DNA of 64,000 nucleotides, from the NCBI RefSeq assembly GCF_003058325.1, contig NZ_CP028843.1, positions 797,501-861,500 of the forward strand, in the 5' to 3' direction. The translations under genes were made by a program, and so were the position numbers. Below are positions 42,852-52,299 of this stretch, piece after piece (position 1 is the first letter of the stretch; each line of letters begins with the position of its first letter). The DNA comes from Methylobacterium currus. GTDB taxonomy: Bacteria > Pseudomonadota > Alphaproteobacteria > Rhizobiales > Beijerinckiaceae. Below the pieces are notes generated by a model, which did no database searches, was not told the DNA's origin, and saw only the letters and a program-made list of their open reading frames with translations.

Positions 42852-44470
42852 GGCTGCCGCCTCATCCGGGCCTCGACCTTCTTCGCTTCGTGGAGGAACA
42901 GCCCGGTCCCGTCGGGCGATGGGTCGTCCGGCTGCTCCTGGCGTTGAAGCGCCCGGGCGAGGCCTGGGCGGTCGCCCGGGCGGCCCTCGCCGGCAAGCGG
43001 GTGCGGGCGCGCGACCGCGCCACGATCCTGTGGGGCGCCCGCCATGCCCTGACGCCGCCGCCGCTGCCGTCGGGCGAGGCCGAGGCGGGCCTGAGCCTGC
43101 GCGTCGCGACGCCGGCCGAGATCCTGTCCGGCGGCATCGGTCCGAGCGAGATCGTCGTGCTGACGGCGTCCGGCCACTCCCTCGTGCAGGGGGCGGCCAC
43201 CGCCCTCGAACAAACCTTCGCGGCCGATCCCGGCCTCGGGGCCGTCTACGGCGACGCCGTGCTGCTCGGGCCCGGAGGCAAACCGATACTGCCGGTGCTG
43301 CGCCCGGCCTTCGATCCCGACTACCTGCTCGCCGCGGACTATATCGGCCCGGTCGTCGCGTTCCGCCGTGCGGTGCTGGACCGGTTCGGGCTCGATCCCT
43401 CGCTGCCGGGCGCCGAGGCCGCCGACCTGCTGCTGCGGCTCGCGGCCGAGGACCCGACCGCGGTCCGCCACCTGCCGCGCCGGCTCTCGACCTGGTCGCC
43501 CTTCGGGGCCGCCCCGCCCGAGGGCTGGGCGCCGTCGCGCCGGACGCTGGCCGAGCGCCATCTCGCCGGGGCCGGCCATGTCGAGGCGGCGGGCGGCATC
43601 CTGACCCTGCGCCGCGACCTGCCCGCGCCACCGCTCGCCACCCTCATCATCCCGACCCGCGACCGGATCGAGCTGCTGCGGGCCTGCATCGAGAGCCTGC
43701 GCGCCCATACCGACTGGCCCGCCTTCGAGATCATCGTCTGCGACAACGACAGCCGCCAGCCGCGCACGCTCGCCTATCTCCAGCGGCTGGCGGGGGAGGG
43801 GATCCGGGTGCTGCCCTGCCCCGGCCCGTTCAACTTCGCGGCGATGAACAACCGCGCCGCCGCGGAGGCGCGCGGCGCGCTACTGGTCTTCGTCAACAAC
43901 GACGTGGTGGCGCGACGGAGCGACTGGCTGCGGCGTATGGCCGAGGAGGCCCTGCGGCCGGAGGTCGGCGCGGTCGGGGCGAAGCTCCTCGACGTGCGGG
44001 AGCGGATCCAGCACGGCGGCATCGTGCTCGGCACCGGCGGGCTCGTCACCCACGCCCACCGCCACTTCCCCGGCACGGCCACCGGCTACCTCGCCTCTTT
44101 GCGGGCGACGCATCGGGTCTCGGCTGTGACGGCGGCGTGCCTCGCGGTGCAGGCGAGCAAATTCCGGGCAGTGGGCGGCTTCGACGAGGCGGCCTTCGCG
44201 GTCGATTTCAACGACGTCGACCTCTGCCTGCGCCTGGAGGCGGCGGGCTACCGGACGATGATGGTGCCCGGCGCGGTGCTCTCCCACCACGAGGCGGCGA
44301 GCCGGCGCTGGAACCCGGAGGCCCGCCTCCGCCACGAGGCGGAGGTGGCGGCGTTGCGGGCGCGCTGGGGTCCGCGGCTGGAGGCCGATCCCTGGTATCA
44401 TCCGGACTTCGATCCGCGGGCGGGCACCTATGTGCGGCTGCGGGCGTGGAAGGGGGCGGTTTCGCGGTAG
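42848..44470 (+). CDS. Family 2 glycosyltransferase, paralogue of the preceding gene
   Basis: 540 residues. The same layout in shorter form: an N-terminal region of about 255 residues with weak glycosyltransferase resemblance (AVYGDAVLLGPGGK), then the GT-A domain from TLIIPTRDRIELL with VCDNDS, VFVNNDVVARRSDW and FNDVDLCLRLE. Many blocks are shared with the upstream enzyme (RIQH-GG/AG-V/I, FNFAAMNN against FNFSRLVN), so the pair arose by tandem duplication. Overlapping start and stop indicate cotranslation. Probably adds successive sugars to one surface glycan. Confidence 0.9.
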   Translation: MRLPPHPGLDLLRFVEEQPGPVGRWVVRLLLALKRPGEAWAVARAALAGKRVRARDRATILWGARHALTPPPLPSGEAEAGLSLRVATPAEILSGGIGPSEIVVLTASGHSLVQGAATALEQTFAADPGLGAVYGDAVLLGPGGKPILPVLRPAFDPDYLLAADYIGPVVAFRRAVLDRFGLDPSLPGAEAADLLLRLAAEDPTAVRHLPRRLSTWSPFGAAPPEGWAPSRRTLAERHLAGAGHVEAAGGILTLRRDLPAPPLATLIIPTRDRIELLRACIESLRAHTDWPAFEIIVCDNDSRQPRTLAYLQRLAGEGIRVLPCPGPFNFAAMNNRAAAEARGALLVFVNNDVVARRSDWLRRMAEEALRPEVGAVGAKLLDVRERIQHGGIVLGTGGLVTHAHRHFPGTATGYLASLRATHRVSAVTAACLAVQASKFRAVGGFDEAAFAVDFNDVDLCLRLEAAGYRTMMVPGAVLSHHEAASRRWNPEARLRHEAEVAALRARWGPRLEADPWYHPDFDPRAGTYVRLRAWKGAVSR

Positions 44471-44526
44471 GATCGCTGCTCTCGAAACGTCTTCGATCAT
44501 CCCAAGACGGTCAGCCGTAACGACGA

Positions 44527-44556
44527 CGGGGCCGCCTCCCTCCGGAAGCGGCCCCG
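44527..44556. terminator. Terminator between convergent glycosyltransferase and purC
   Basis: 9-bp GC-only stem (44527-44535 with 44548-44556) and a 12-base loop in the 119-base convergent spacer. Confidence 0.6.
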
Positions 44557-44589
44557 CCCTCATCCCGATCCGGACTCAGCCGGCCCGCG

Positions 44590-45384
44590 TCACTGCACCA
44601 GGCGCGGCCCGCCGGTCTGCACCTTCTCGTTCTCGCCCAGGATGCCGAGGCGGCGGGCCACCTCGGTATAGGCCTCGATCAGGCCGCCGAGATCCTTGCG
44701 GAATCGGTCCTTGTCGAGCTTGTCCTGGCTCTTGATGTCCCAGAGGCGGCAGGAATCCGGAGAGATCTCGTCGGCGACGACGATGCGCATCATGTCGCCC
44801 TCCCAGAGCCGGCCGGTCTCCATCTTGAAGTCGACCAGGCGGATGCCGACGCCGAGGAAGAGACCCGACATGAAGTCGTTGACCCGGATGGCCAGCGCCA
44901 TGATGTCGTCGATCTCCTGCGGCGTCGCCCAGCCGAAGGCGGTGATGTGCTCCTCCGACACCATCGGGTCGTTGAGCTGGTCGTTCTTGTAGTAGAACTC
45001 GATGATCGAGCGCGGAAGCTGGGTGCCCTCCTCCAGGCCCAGCCGCGTCGCCAGCGAGCCCGCCGCCACGTTGCGCACCACCACCTCGAGCGGGATGATC
45101 TCGACCTCGCGGATCAGCTGCTCGCGCATGTTGAGCCGGCGGATGAAGTGCGTCGGCACGCCGATGTCGTTGAGGTGCTGGAACACGAACTCGGAGATCC
45201 GGTTGTTCAGCACGCCCTTGCCGTCGATCACCTCGTGCTTCTTGGCGTTGAAGGCGGTCGCGTCGTCCTTGAAATGCTGGATGAGCGTGCCGGGCTCGGG
45301 ACCCTCGTAGAGGACCTTCGCCTTGCCCTCGTAGATGCGACGGCGGCGGTTCATAGGCGTGTACCGTGGTTTGAGGAAGTCCAT
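44590..45384 (-). CDS. purC: Phosphoribosylaminoimidazole-succinocarboxamide synthase
   Basis: 264 residues. Joins CAIR and aspartate to SAICAR in purine synthesis. Signature blocks: [48 protein letters not shown] and [10 protein letters not shown], ending [16 protein letters not shown] 45384 is used because AGGAG lies ten bases upstream; many relatives begin ten codons later at MNRRRR (45354). It stands alone; the other pur genes are outside the window. Confidence 0.96.
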   Translation of the reverse strand: MDFLKPRYTPMNRRRRIYEGKAKVLYEGPEPGTLIQHFKDDATAFNAKKHEVIDGKGVLNNRISEFVFQHLNDIGVPTHFIRRLNMREQLIREVEIIPLEVVVRNVAAGSLATRLGLEEGTQLPRSIIEFYYKNDQLNDPMVSEEHITAFGWATPQEIDDIMALAIRVNDFMSGLFLGVGIRLVDFKMETGRLWEGDMMRIVVADEISPDSCRLWDIKSQDKLDKDRFRKDLGGLIEAYTEVARRLGILGENEKVQTGGPRLVQ

Positions 45385-45739
45385 GGGGCCGAGGCTCCTG
45401 ACGACGTGTGGGACCCGCGGCGCGGCGACCTCTGAGGAGGAGGTCGGGCCGGGGGACGCGTCGCTCCGGGCGTCCCGGCGGCCGGGGGCAAATTACCCGA
45501 ACCGCGAAGGCAGCACAACGCGTTAGCCGGTGCGCCGGGGGAGGCCCGGACGCCGCTGCGATGGATTGCGGTCGTTGGTCGCGCCGATATGCGCATCGAG
45601 CAGCGATGTTGCAAGCGTGGCAGGAGGGGGCGGCATGTCGCGGGCGAGGGGATCGGCGCCTCGACGGCGGCCTTTCGCCTGACCTAAGCTCGCGCGACGA
45701 GCCGCGCACGAGTCGGCGGCCGATCCGGGAGGGACCCCA
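45385..45739. other. Divergent spacer between purC and the aldolase gene
   Basis: 355 bases. I see no gene, repeat or clear promoter box; it must contain both promoters. Only the GGGAGGG ribosome site at its right end is clear. Confidence 0.4.
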
Positions 45740-46537
45740 ATGGCGGAACGGGCGATGGCGGAACGCGGCGGCGCGGTGGCCGCGCTGGCGGCGCGATTCC
45801 GCGAGGGCAAGCCGCTGATCACGGCCTGGTGCGGCATCCCCGAGCCTTCGGTCGCGGGTTTGCTCGCCGCCGAGGCGTTCGACACCGTGACGCTCGACAT
45901 GCAGCACGGCGCCCACGACTTCGACAGCATCAGCCGCACCGTCGCCCTGGTGGCGGCCCGCGGCAAGCCGACCCTGGCGCGGGTGCCGGTCGGCGGCTTC
46001 TCGACCGTGTCGCGCCTGCTCGATGCCGGCATCTCCGGGATCATCGCCCCGATGGTCAACACGGTGGAGGATGCCAGGCGTTTCGCCGCGATGGCCAAGT
46101 ACCCGCCGCTCGGCGAGCGCAGCTGGGGCCCGGGCCCGGCCCTGATGCTGTCGGGCTTGTCCCCCGAGACCTATCTCAAGGAGGCCAACGGCTTCTGCCA
46201 GACGCTGGCGATGATCGAGACCAGGGAAGCCTTGGCCGCCTTGGACGACATCCTGGCGGTGGACGGGATCGACGGCATCTTCATCGGCCCCTCCGACCTG
46301 TCGATCGCCCTGTCGAACGGCGCCGGCCTCGATCCCGACGGCGCGGCGGTGCGCGACGCGCTCAAGCACGCCATGGCGCGCACACGGGCAGCGGGCAAGC
46401 GGATTGGCATCTACTCCCTGTCCGGTCCGCGCACCCGCGAGCTGATCGGCCAGGGCTTCGACCTGATCGCGCTCTCGGGCGATTCCGCCCTGCTGCGGGC
46501 GGGCGCCGCGGCCGCGCTGAGGGAAGCGCGGGGCTGA
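45740..46537 (+). CDS. HpcH/HpaI family aldolase
   Basis: 265 residues. Class II pyruvate aldolase family, metal-dependent, acting on 2-oxo-4-hydroxy acids in aromatic or sugar-acid breakdown. Motifs: LDMQHGAHDF, ARVPVGGFSTVSRLLDAG, APMVNTVEDA, KYPPLGERSWGP, AMIETREAL and IFIGPSDLS, which together give the metal and pyruvate sites. Exact substrate unknown; no pathway neighbours. GGGAGGG precedes ATG 45740; an internal ATG five codons on is possible. Confidence 0.9.
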   Translation: MAERAMAERGGAVAALAARFREGKPLITAWCGIPEPSVAGLLAAEAFDTVTLDMQHGAHDFDSISRTVALVAARGKPTLARVPVGGFSTVSRLLDAGISGIIAPMVNTVEDARRFAAMAKYPPLGERSWGPGPALMLSGLSPETYLKEANGFCQTLAMIETREALAALDDILAVDGIDGIFIGPSDLSIALSNGAGLDPDGAAVRDALKHAMARTRAAGKRIGIYSLSGPRTRELIGQGFDLIALSGDSALLRAGAAAALREARG

Positions 46538-46546
46538 ACCAAACGC

Positions 46547-46566
46547 CGGCGGGGCTAGCCCCGCCG
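46547..46566. terminator. 20-bp perfect palindrome at convergent gene ends
   Basis: CGGCGGGGCT and its exact complement abut with no loop at 46547-46566. It covers the TAG stop of the hydrolase (46555-46557), ten bases after the aldolase stop, so it may terminate transcription from both directions. Confidence 0.65.
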
Positions 46567-47235
46567 CGCGGCCCGGGCGAAGCCGGCGGCGAGGAAGTGC
46601 CCGCCATGGTGCAGGGCGCCGTCGTCGATGCCGTGGCCGATCCCGGCGGAGAGGTGCCACTCCGCCGGCACGTCCGCCGCCGCGAGCGCCTCCGCCGACA
46701 GGAACAGCGCGTCGACCGGGATCACCTCGTCCTGGTCGCCGTGGGCGAGGAGGATCGGGGGCACCGACCGGACCTGCGGCTTCAGGCTCTCGGGCCCCTG
46801 ACCGTCCTCCATCACCAGCATGCCCGACAGGCCGACGACCGCCGCCACCGGGGCGGGACGCCGCAGGGCGACGTGCAGGGCCATCATGCAGCCCTGGCTG
46901 AAGCCGACGAGCGCGAGCTGGTGCGGTCCGATTCCGTGAGCCTCGAGCTCCGCATCCAGGAAGGCGTCGAGCGTCGGCCCGGCCCGGTTCACCCCGCGCC
47001 AGCGCTCGTGCGGATCGCGGAAGGTGAGGGGGAACCATTGCCGGCCGAAGCCCTGGATGCAGGGCTCGGGCGCGTGCGGCGCCACGAAGGCGGCATCGGG
47101 CAGGAGCGGCTGCCATTCCTGCGCGAGGTCGATCAGGTCGTTGCCGTCGGCGCCGAAGCCGTGCAGCAGGACGACGAGCTGGCGCGGTCTTGCGCCCGAG
47201 CGGGGCATCAGGCGCGGGCCGGTGAGGATCGGCAT
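46555..47235 (-). CDS. Carboxylesterase/phospholipase-type alpha/beta hydrolase
   Basis: 226 residues. Abhydrolase_2 fold: VVLLHGFGADGNDL oxyanion region, GFSQG with the nucleophile Ser, then HGDQDEVIP (Asp) and GIGHGIDD (His). Typical of small cytosolic carboxylesterases with broad specificity. The stop lies inside a palindrome. Upstream it is preceded by the short tandem repeats at 47271-47386. Confidence 0.9.
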   Translation of the reverse strand: MPILTGPRLMPRSGARPRQLVVLLHGFGADGNDLIDLAQEWQPLLPDAAFVAPHAPEPCIQGFGRQWFPLTFRDPHERWRGVNRAGPTLDAFLDAELEAHGIGPHQLALVGFSQGCMMALHVALRRPAPVAAVVGLSGMLVMEDGQGPESLKPQVRSVPPILLAHGDQDEVIPVDALFLSAEALAAADVPAEWHLSAGIGHGIDDGALHHGGHFLAAGFARAARRG

Positions 47236-47270
47236 CGGGTCTCGGGCTCCGTTCGGCTCAGGAAGGCAGG

Positions 47271-47386
47271 GGCGCGCCGTCGCGCGCCCTCACGATGAGG
47301 GAGGTGCGCCGTCGCGCAATCCCAAGATGAAAGAGGCGCGCCGTCGCGCGCCTTCTCAAGGTGAAAGAGGCGCGCCGTCGCGCGCC
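47271..47386. repeat. Four-copy tandem repeat, 32-34 bp period, reaching into the glycosylase gene
   Basis: Units begin at 47271, 47303, 47335 and 47369. Each opens with GGCGCGCCGTCGCGCGCC or a variant (the second reads GGTGCGCCGTCGCG), followed by about 15 spacer bases that often include AAGATGAAAGA or AAGGTGAAAGA. The core is nearly self-complementary. The fourth unit and part of the third encode the last residues (KARDGAPLSP) of the DNA glycosylase, so the repeat has shaped that C-terminus. The varying spacing, short units and missing cas genes exclude CRISPR. Confidence 0.88.
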
Positions 47387-48057
47387 TTGGCCACCCGGTA
47401 ATAGGCCCACAGCACCTTGGCGGCGACCCCGCGCCAGGGCCGCCAGGCCTCGGCCCTCACATTCAGGGCGGCGGCACTCGGCCGGATCTCCAGCCCGTCG
47501 GCGAGGCGTGCCGCCTCCTGGAGGGCGAGGTCTCCGGCCGGGAAGGCGTCCGGGTGGCCGAGGCAGAACAGCAGGTAGACATCGGCCGTCCAGGGTCCGA
47601 TGCCGTGCACGGCCACCATCAGGCGGTGGGCCTCGTCGGCCGGGAGCGTGGGCAAGGCGTCGAGCGGGAGGACGCCCGCCACGATCGCGGCGGCCGCGGC
47701 CCGCAGGGTGCGGATCTTCGGCGCCGACAGCCCCGCCCCGCGCAAAAGCTCGTCCGGCGCCGCCGCCAGGGCCTCGGCGGTGAGGTCCGGCAGGGCGGCC
47801 TTCAACCGGCCCCAGATCGCCGCGGCGCTCGCGGTCGAGATCTGCTGCGACACCACGATGCCGGCCAGTCCCTCGAAGCCCGGCGGACGCTTGCGCAAGG
47901 GGGGCCGAGCGCCCTCGGCCACCAGGCGCGCCATCGCCGGGTCGAGGACCGCCAGGGCCGCCACGCCTTCCTGCAAGGCGGCCTCGGAATCGAGCAGCTT
48001 GCCCGTGACGCCGGGAGCCGGCGGGCTTATGGCTTGGGGAGTTCTTCGCGTCCGCAT
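47356..48057 (-). CDS. DNA-3-methyladenine glycosylase, HhH-GPD (AlkA-like)
   Basis: 233 residues from ATG 48057. Removes alkylated bases in base-excision repair. The helix-hairpin-helix VHGIGPWTADVYLLF is followed by PAGDLALQ with the catalytic Asp; IVVSQQIST and GLSAPKIRTL are also typical. The C-terminal residues come from the 32-34 bp repeats. Its start codon is only six bases from the divergent gluQRS start, so its promoter must lie in gluQRS coding sequence, or the true start is further in. Confidence 0.9.
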   Translation of the reverse strand: MRTRRTPQAISPPAPGVTGKLLDSEAALQEGVAALAVLDPAMARLVAEGARPPLRKRPPGFEGLAGIVVSQQISTASAAAIWGRLKAALPDLTAEALAAAPDELLRGAGLSAPKIRTLRAAAAAIVAGVLPLDALPTLPADEAHRLMVAVHGIGPWTADVYLLFCLGHPDAFPAGDLALQEAARLADGLEIRPSAAALNVRAEAWRPWRGVAAKVLWAYYRVAKARDGAPLSP

Positions 48058-48063
48058 CCCGCC

Positions 48064-48906
48064 GTGCCGTCTCCCCGCCTGCGTTTCGCCCCGAGCCCGA
48101 ACGGGCGCCTGCATCTCGGCCATGCCTACTCGGCCCTCCTCAACGCGGAGATCGCGCGGGCGCTGCACGGCGAGGTGCTGCTGCGCATCGAGGACATCGA
48201 CCCGGTCCGCTGCCGGCCGGACCTGACCGAGGCACTGATCGCCGACCTCGCCTGGCTCGGTCTCACCTACCCGGACCCGGTCTGGCGCCAGTCGGCACGG
48301 ATGTCCACCTACCGCGCTGCCCTCGACGGCTTGTGGGCGCGAGGACTGATCTATCCCTGCACCTGCACCCGCCGGGAGATCCAGGCCGCCGCAGGCCACA
48401 CCCGCGACCCGGACGGGGCGTCGCTCTATCCCGGCACCTGCCGCGGCAGGCCCGTGCCGGACGCCCCGCATGCCTGGCGCCTCGACATGAAGCGGGCCCT
48501 GGCGCTCTGCCCGGGCCCCTTCTCCTACACGGCCTTCGCGCCGGGCGCGCCCGACGCGGTTCGCGTCGCTCACCCGGCGCGCTGGGGCGACGCGGTGCTC
48601 GGCCGCAAGGACGTGCCGACGAGTTACCACCTCGCCGTGGTCCTCGACGACGCCGCCCAAGGAATCACCCACGTGGTCCGCGGCCAGGACCTCGAAGCCG
48701 CCACCGACCTCCACGTCCTGCTCCAGCGTCTGCTGGGCCTGCCGACCCCGCGCTATCACCATCACGGGCTGATCCGGGACGAGGCAGGGGAGAAGCTGTC
48801 GAAGAGCCTGCGCTCGGAGGCGCTGGCGGCGTTGCGGGAGCAGGGCGTGAGCGCGGGGGAGGTGCGGGCCCGGCTCGGCTTCGGCGATCGGACGATGTCC
48901 GGTTGA
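48064..48906 (+). CDS. gluQ: Glutamyl-Q tRNA(Asp) synthetase
   Basis: 280 residues from GTG 48064. Glutamylates queuosine at position 34 of tRNA-Asp. It is a truncated GluRS catalytic domain: RFAPSPNGRLHLGHAYSAL (HIGH-like), the zinc ligands YPCTCTRRE and YPGTCRG, RIEDIDPVRC, HVVRGQDL and KLSKS; the anticodon-binding domain is absent, as expected for this family. The GTG start fits the family N-terminus. It is divergent and almost abutting the AlkA-type gene. Confidence 0.93.
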   Translation: MPSPRLRFAPSPNGRLHLGHAYSALLNAEIARALHGEVLLRIEDIDPVRCRPDLTEALIADLAWLGLTYPDPVWRQSARMSTYRAALDGLWARGLIYPCTCTRREIQAAAGHTRDPDGASLYPGTCRGRPVPDAPHAWRLDMKRALALCPGPFSYTAFAPGAPDAVRVAHPARWGDAVLGRKDVPTSYHLAVVLDDAAQGITHVVRGQDLEAATDLHVLLQRLLGLPTPRYHHHGLIRDEAGEKLSKSLRSEALAALREQGVSAGEVRARLGFGDRTMSG

Positions 48907-49170
48907 ACGCTACGGGCGATGCCGTCGGATCGCTTTCGCGACGCTGATCTCGGCTTCGCTGAAGGGAGACTTGCGCGGATTCGAGGAGGGGCAGAACGAC
49001 GCCTGGCTCAGCCGGCGTCAGCGGCCCGCCCGCCTCTGACCCTATAGGCTTCGTTGCGCTCGTCCCGACCTGTGACGCCGCGCCGTGGCGCGAGCGTCCG
49101 ATCCGGAACCGGTCCCGAGGCGGGCCGGCCATCCATCGCCGGGGAATGGGTGCGGAGCCTCGATCCGCCC

Positions 49171-52100
49171 CTATTCCGCCGGCGCCGGCCGATGCGCCGC
49201 CTCGTGCTCCGGCGGCTCGTCCACCGCGCCCACGAACCGGCCGAACAGCCGTCCCATCAGCCGCGACAGGTCGTCCATCAGGAGGAAGATCGCCGGCACG
49301 AAGACCAGCGACAGCAGGGTCGAGACGATCAACCCCGAGATCACCGCGATCGCCATCGGCGAGCGGAACTCGCCGCCGATGCCGAAGGCCATCGCGCTCG
49401 GCACCATGCCGGCCGCCATGGCGATGGTCGTCATCACGATCGGCCGGGCGCGCTTGGCGCCGGCCTGGGTGATGGCGGTGACGCGGTCGACGCCGCGGGC
49501 CATCTCCTCGACGGCGAAATCGACCAGCATGATCGCGTTCTTGGTCACCACGCCCATCAGCATCAGGATGCCGATCACCACCGGCATCGAGATCGGCCGG
49601 TTGAAGATCAGGAGCCCGAGGATCGCGCCGCCGATCGAGAGCGGCAGCGAGAACAGGATGGTGAGCGGCTGGAAGAACGAGGCGAAGAGCAGGATCAGGA
49701 CGCCCAGCACCATCATCAGGCCGGCGCCCATCGCCATCGCGAAGCCTTCGAACACCTCGCCCATCACCTCGGCGTCGCCGGTCTGGCGCAAGGAGATGCC
49801 GGGCGGCAGGTTGCGGGCGGTGGGGGTGCCCATCGCGAGCTTGATCTGCTCGCCGAGCGCGTCCGAGCCCTGCATGTTGGCCTCCAGCGCCACGCGCACG
49901 GCGCGGTCGTAGCGGTCGATGGCGGTCGGCCCGCGGCCGAGGCTGATATCGGCCACGGCCGAGAGCGGCACGGAGGCGCCGTTCTTCGCCGGCACCTTCA
50001 GGCTCTCCAGCGCCGCGAGGTCGCCGCGCAACGACACCGGAAGCTGCACCCGGATCGGGATCTGCCGGTCGGTGGCGTTGAACTTGGCGAGATTCTGGCC
50101 GATGTCGCCGATCGTGCCGACCCGCACCGTCTCGGCGATGGTGTCGGTCGAGACGCCGAGATCGGCGGCGACGCCGGGCTTCGGACGGATGCGGACCTCG
50201 GTCCGGTCGAGGGGCGCGGTCGACATCACGTTGACGAGGTTGGGCAGGGCCGCGACCTCGCGCTGCATCCTCTCCGCCACCTCGGTCACCTGGGCGGTGT
50301 CGCCGCCGGCGACGATGAGCGTGAAGTCTCGCTGGCCGCCCTCGCGCAGGGACCAGTAGCGCACGTCCGGCTCGTCGCGCATCAGGTCCATGATCGCCGC
50401 TTCCACGTCGGCCTGCTTGCGCACCCGGGCGTTCTTCGGCGTCAGGTTGATGGTGAGGGTGGCGAGCCGCACCTCCTTCTTGCCCGGCAGCTGGCGGCCG
50501 CCATCGACGAAGACGGACTTGACCTCCGGCAGGGTGCGGATGCGCTGGGCGACCCGGTCGGTGACCGCGATCGTGTCCTCCAGCCGTGCGCCCGGAGGCA
50601 GCTCGACCACCATCAGGGTGCGGGCCGCGTCCTCCTTGGGCAGGAAGCCGGCGGGCAGCAGGCTGGTGGACAGGATGGAGGCCGTGAACAGCGCGAGACC
50701 GACCACCAGGGTCACGTATTTGTGCCGCACCGACCACAGCACGACCCGGTTGTAGGTCCGCATCACCGGACCCTCGCGCTCCTCGTGGTGGCCGTGGTCG
50801 CGCAGGAAATAGGCCGCCATCATCGGGGTGATGAGACGGGCGACGAGCAGCGACATGAACACCGCGGCCGCGATGGTGAGGCCGAACTGCTTGAAGTACT
50901 GCCCGGCGATGCCGCCCATGAACGAGACGGGGGCGAAGATCGCGATCAGGGTCGCGGTGATGGCGATGACCGCGAGCCCGATCTCGTCGGCGCCCTCGAT
51001 CGCCGCGCGATAGGGCGACTTGCCGAGCCGGACGTGGCGGACGATGTTCTCGATCTCCACGATCGCGTCGTCGACCAGGATGCCGGTGACGAGGGTGATG
51101 GCGAGCAGGCTCACCGCATTGAGCGAGAAGCCCATCGCGCTCATCGCCCAGAAGGTCGGGAAGACCGAGAGCGGCAGGGCCACCGCGGCGATCAGCGTCG
51201 CGCGCCAGTCGCGCAGGAACAGGAACACCACGAGCACCGCCAGCGCCGCACCCTCCATCAGGCTGTGCATGGCGGATTCGTAATTGCCGATGGTGTTGGT
51301 GACCGAGGAATCGATCCGGTCGAAGCGGACGCCCGGATACTCCTTGGCGAACTCCTCGATCTTCTTGGCCACCACCTCGCCGACCGAGGCGTCGCTGGCG
51401 CCGCTCGCCCGCGAGATCGCGAAGGCGACGACCGGCTCGCCGTTGAGACGGGCGAAGGTGCGGGGCTCCTCGGCCCCGTCATTCAGGGTCGCGAGGTCGT
51501 CGAGGCGCACCTTGCGCCCGCCCGGCAGCACGATCGAGGTCGCGGCGAGCGTCTCCAGGGTCGAGGAGGCGGCCAGCGTGCGGATCGACTGTTCCTGGCC
51601 GCCGACCTCGGCCCGGCCCCCGGCCATGTCGGCCGAGGTCAGGCGCAATTGCCGGTTCACGTCGGCGGCGGTGATGCCGAGCGCCAGGAGACGGTCGGGC
51701 TTGAGGGTCACCCGCACCTCGCGGGCGACGCCGCCGAGGCGCTCGACGCCGCCGACGCCGCGCAGGCCCTGGATCTGGCGCGCCACCACGTCGTCGACGA
51801 ACCAGGACAGGTCCTCTGGCGTCATCGCGGGCGCCGAGGCGCCGTAGACCATGATCGGCAGGCCGGCGATCTCGACCCGGTTGATGATCGGCTCGTCGAT
51901 CGTCCGGGGCAGGTTCATCCGGATCTTGGAGATCGCGTCCTTGACGTCGTTGACCGCCCGGTCGGTGTTGACCTCCAGGCGGAACTCGATCGTCGTGGCC
52001 GAGGTGCCCTCGGTGATCGCCGAGGTGATGTGCTTGACGCCCTTCACCCCGGCCACCGCGTCCTCGACCCATTTGGTGACCTGGGTCTGCAATTCGCTCG

Positions 52101-52272
52101 GCGCGGCGCCGGCCTGCGTCACCGTCACCGAGACGATCGGCACGTCGATATTGGGGAAGCGGGTGATCGGCAGGCTGCGGAAGCTCACGAGGCCGAGAAG
52201 CCCGAGCACCAGGAAGAGCACGATCGAGGGGATCGGCTTGCGGATCGCCCAGGCGGAAATGTTCAGGCGCAT
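49171..52272 (-). CDS. RND efflux permease (AcrB/HAE1-like)
   Basis: 1033 residues, inner-membrane proton-driven drug exporter with 12 helices and two large periplasmic loops. The proton-relay Asp pair is Asp401-Asp402 in GILVDDAIVEIEN; other family blocks are the N-terminal RKPIPSIVLFLVLGLLG, FRSLPITRFPNIDVPIV and the C-terminal TKNAIMLVDFAVE. It lies third in the tetR-MFP-RND operon. No outer-membrane TolC partner is encoded here. Between it and the fusion protein gene lie two copies of a 25-bp hairpin. Confidence 0.95.
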   Translation of the reverse strand: MRLNISAWAIRKPIPSIVLFLVLGLLGLVSFRSLPITRFPNIDVPIVSVTVTQAGAAPSELQTQVTKWVEDAVAGVKGVKHITSAITEGTSATTIEFRLEVNTDRAVNDVKDAISKIRMNLPRTIDEPIINRVEIAGLPIMVYGASAPAMTPEDLSWFVDDVVARQIQGLRGVGGVERLGGVAREVRVTLKPDRLLALGITAADVNRQLRLTSADMAGGRAEVGGQEQSIRTLAASSTLETLAATSIVLPGGRKVRLDDLATLNDGAEEPRTFARLNGEPVVAFAISRASGASDASVGEVVAKKIEEFAKEYPGVRFDRIDSSVTNTIGNYESAMHSLMEGAALAVLVVFLFLRDWRATLIAAVALPLSVFPTFWAMSAMGFSLNAVSLLAITLVTGILVDDAIVEIENIVRHVRLGKSPYRAAIEGADEIGLAVIAITATLIAIFAPVSFMGGIAGQYFKQFGLTIAAAVFMSLLVARLITPMMAAYFLRDHGHHEEREGPVMRTYNRVVLWSVRHKYVTLVVGLALFTASILSTSLLPAGFLPKEDAARTLMVVELPPGARLEDTIAVTDRVAQRIRTLPEVKSVFVDGGRQLPGKKEVRLATLTINLTPKNARVRKQADVEAAIMDLMRDEPDVRYWSLREGGQRDFTLIVAGGDTAQVTEVAERMQREVAALPNLVNVMSTAPLDRTEVRIRPKPGVAADLGVSTDTIAETVRVGTIGDIGQNLAKFNATDRQIPIRVQLPVSLRGDLAALESLKVPAKNGASVPLSAVADISLGRGPTAIDRYDRAVRVALEANMQGSDALGEQIKLAMGTPTARNLPPGISLRQTGDAEVMGEVFEGFAMAMGAGLMMVLGVLILLFASFFQPLTILFSLPLSIGGAILGLLIFNRPISMPVVIGILMLMGVVTKNAIMLVDFAVEEMARGVDRVTAITQAGAKRARPIVMTTIAMAAGMVPSAMAFGIGGEFRSPMAIAVISGLIVSTLLSLVFVPAIFLLMDDLSRLMGRLFGRFVGAVDEPPEHEAAHRPAPAE

Positions 52273-52299
52273 CGTTCGGGCCCGGTCAGGATTCTATCG

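Noticed and set aside
47271..47386. Tandem repeats considered as a CRISPR array
   Set aside because: Units are 18 bases with 14-16-base unequal, similar spacers, part is protein-coding and no cas genes are near.
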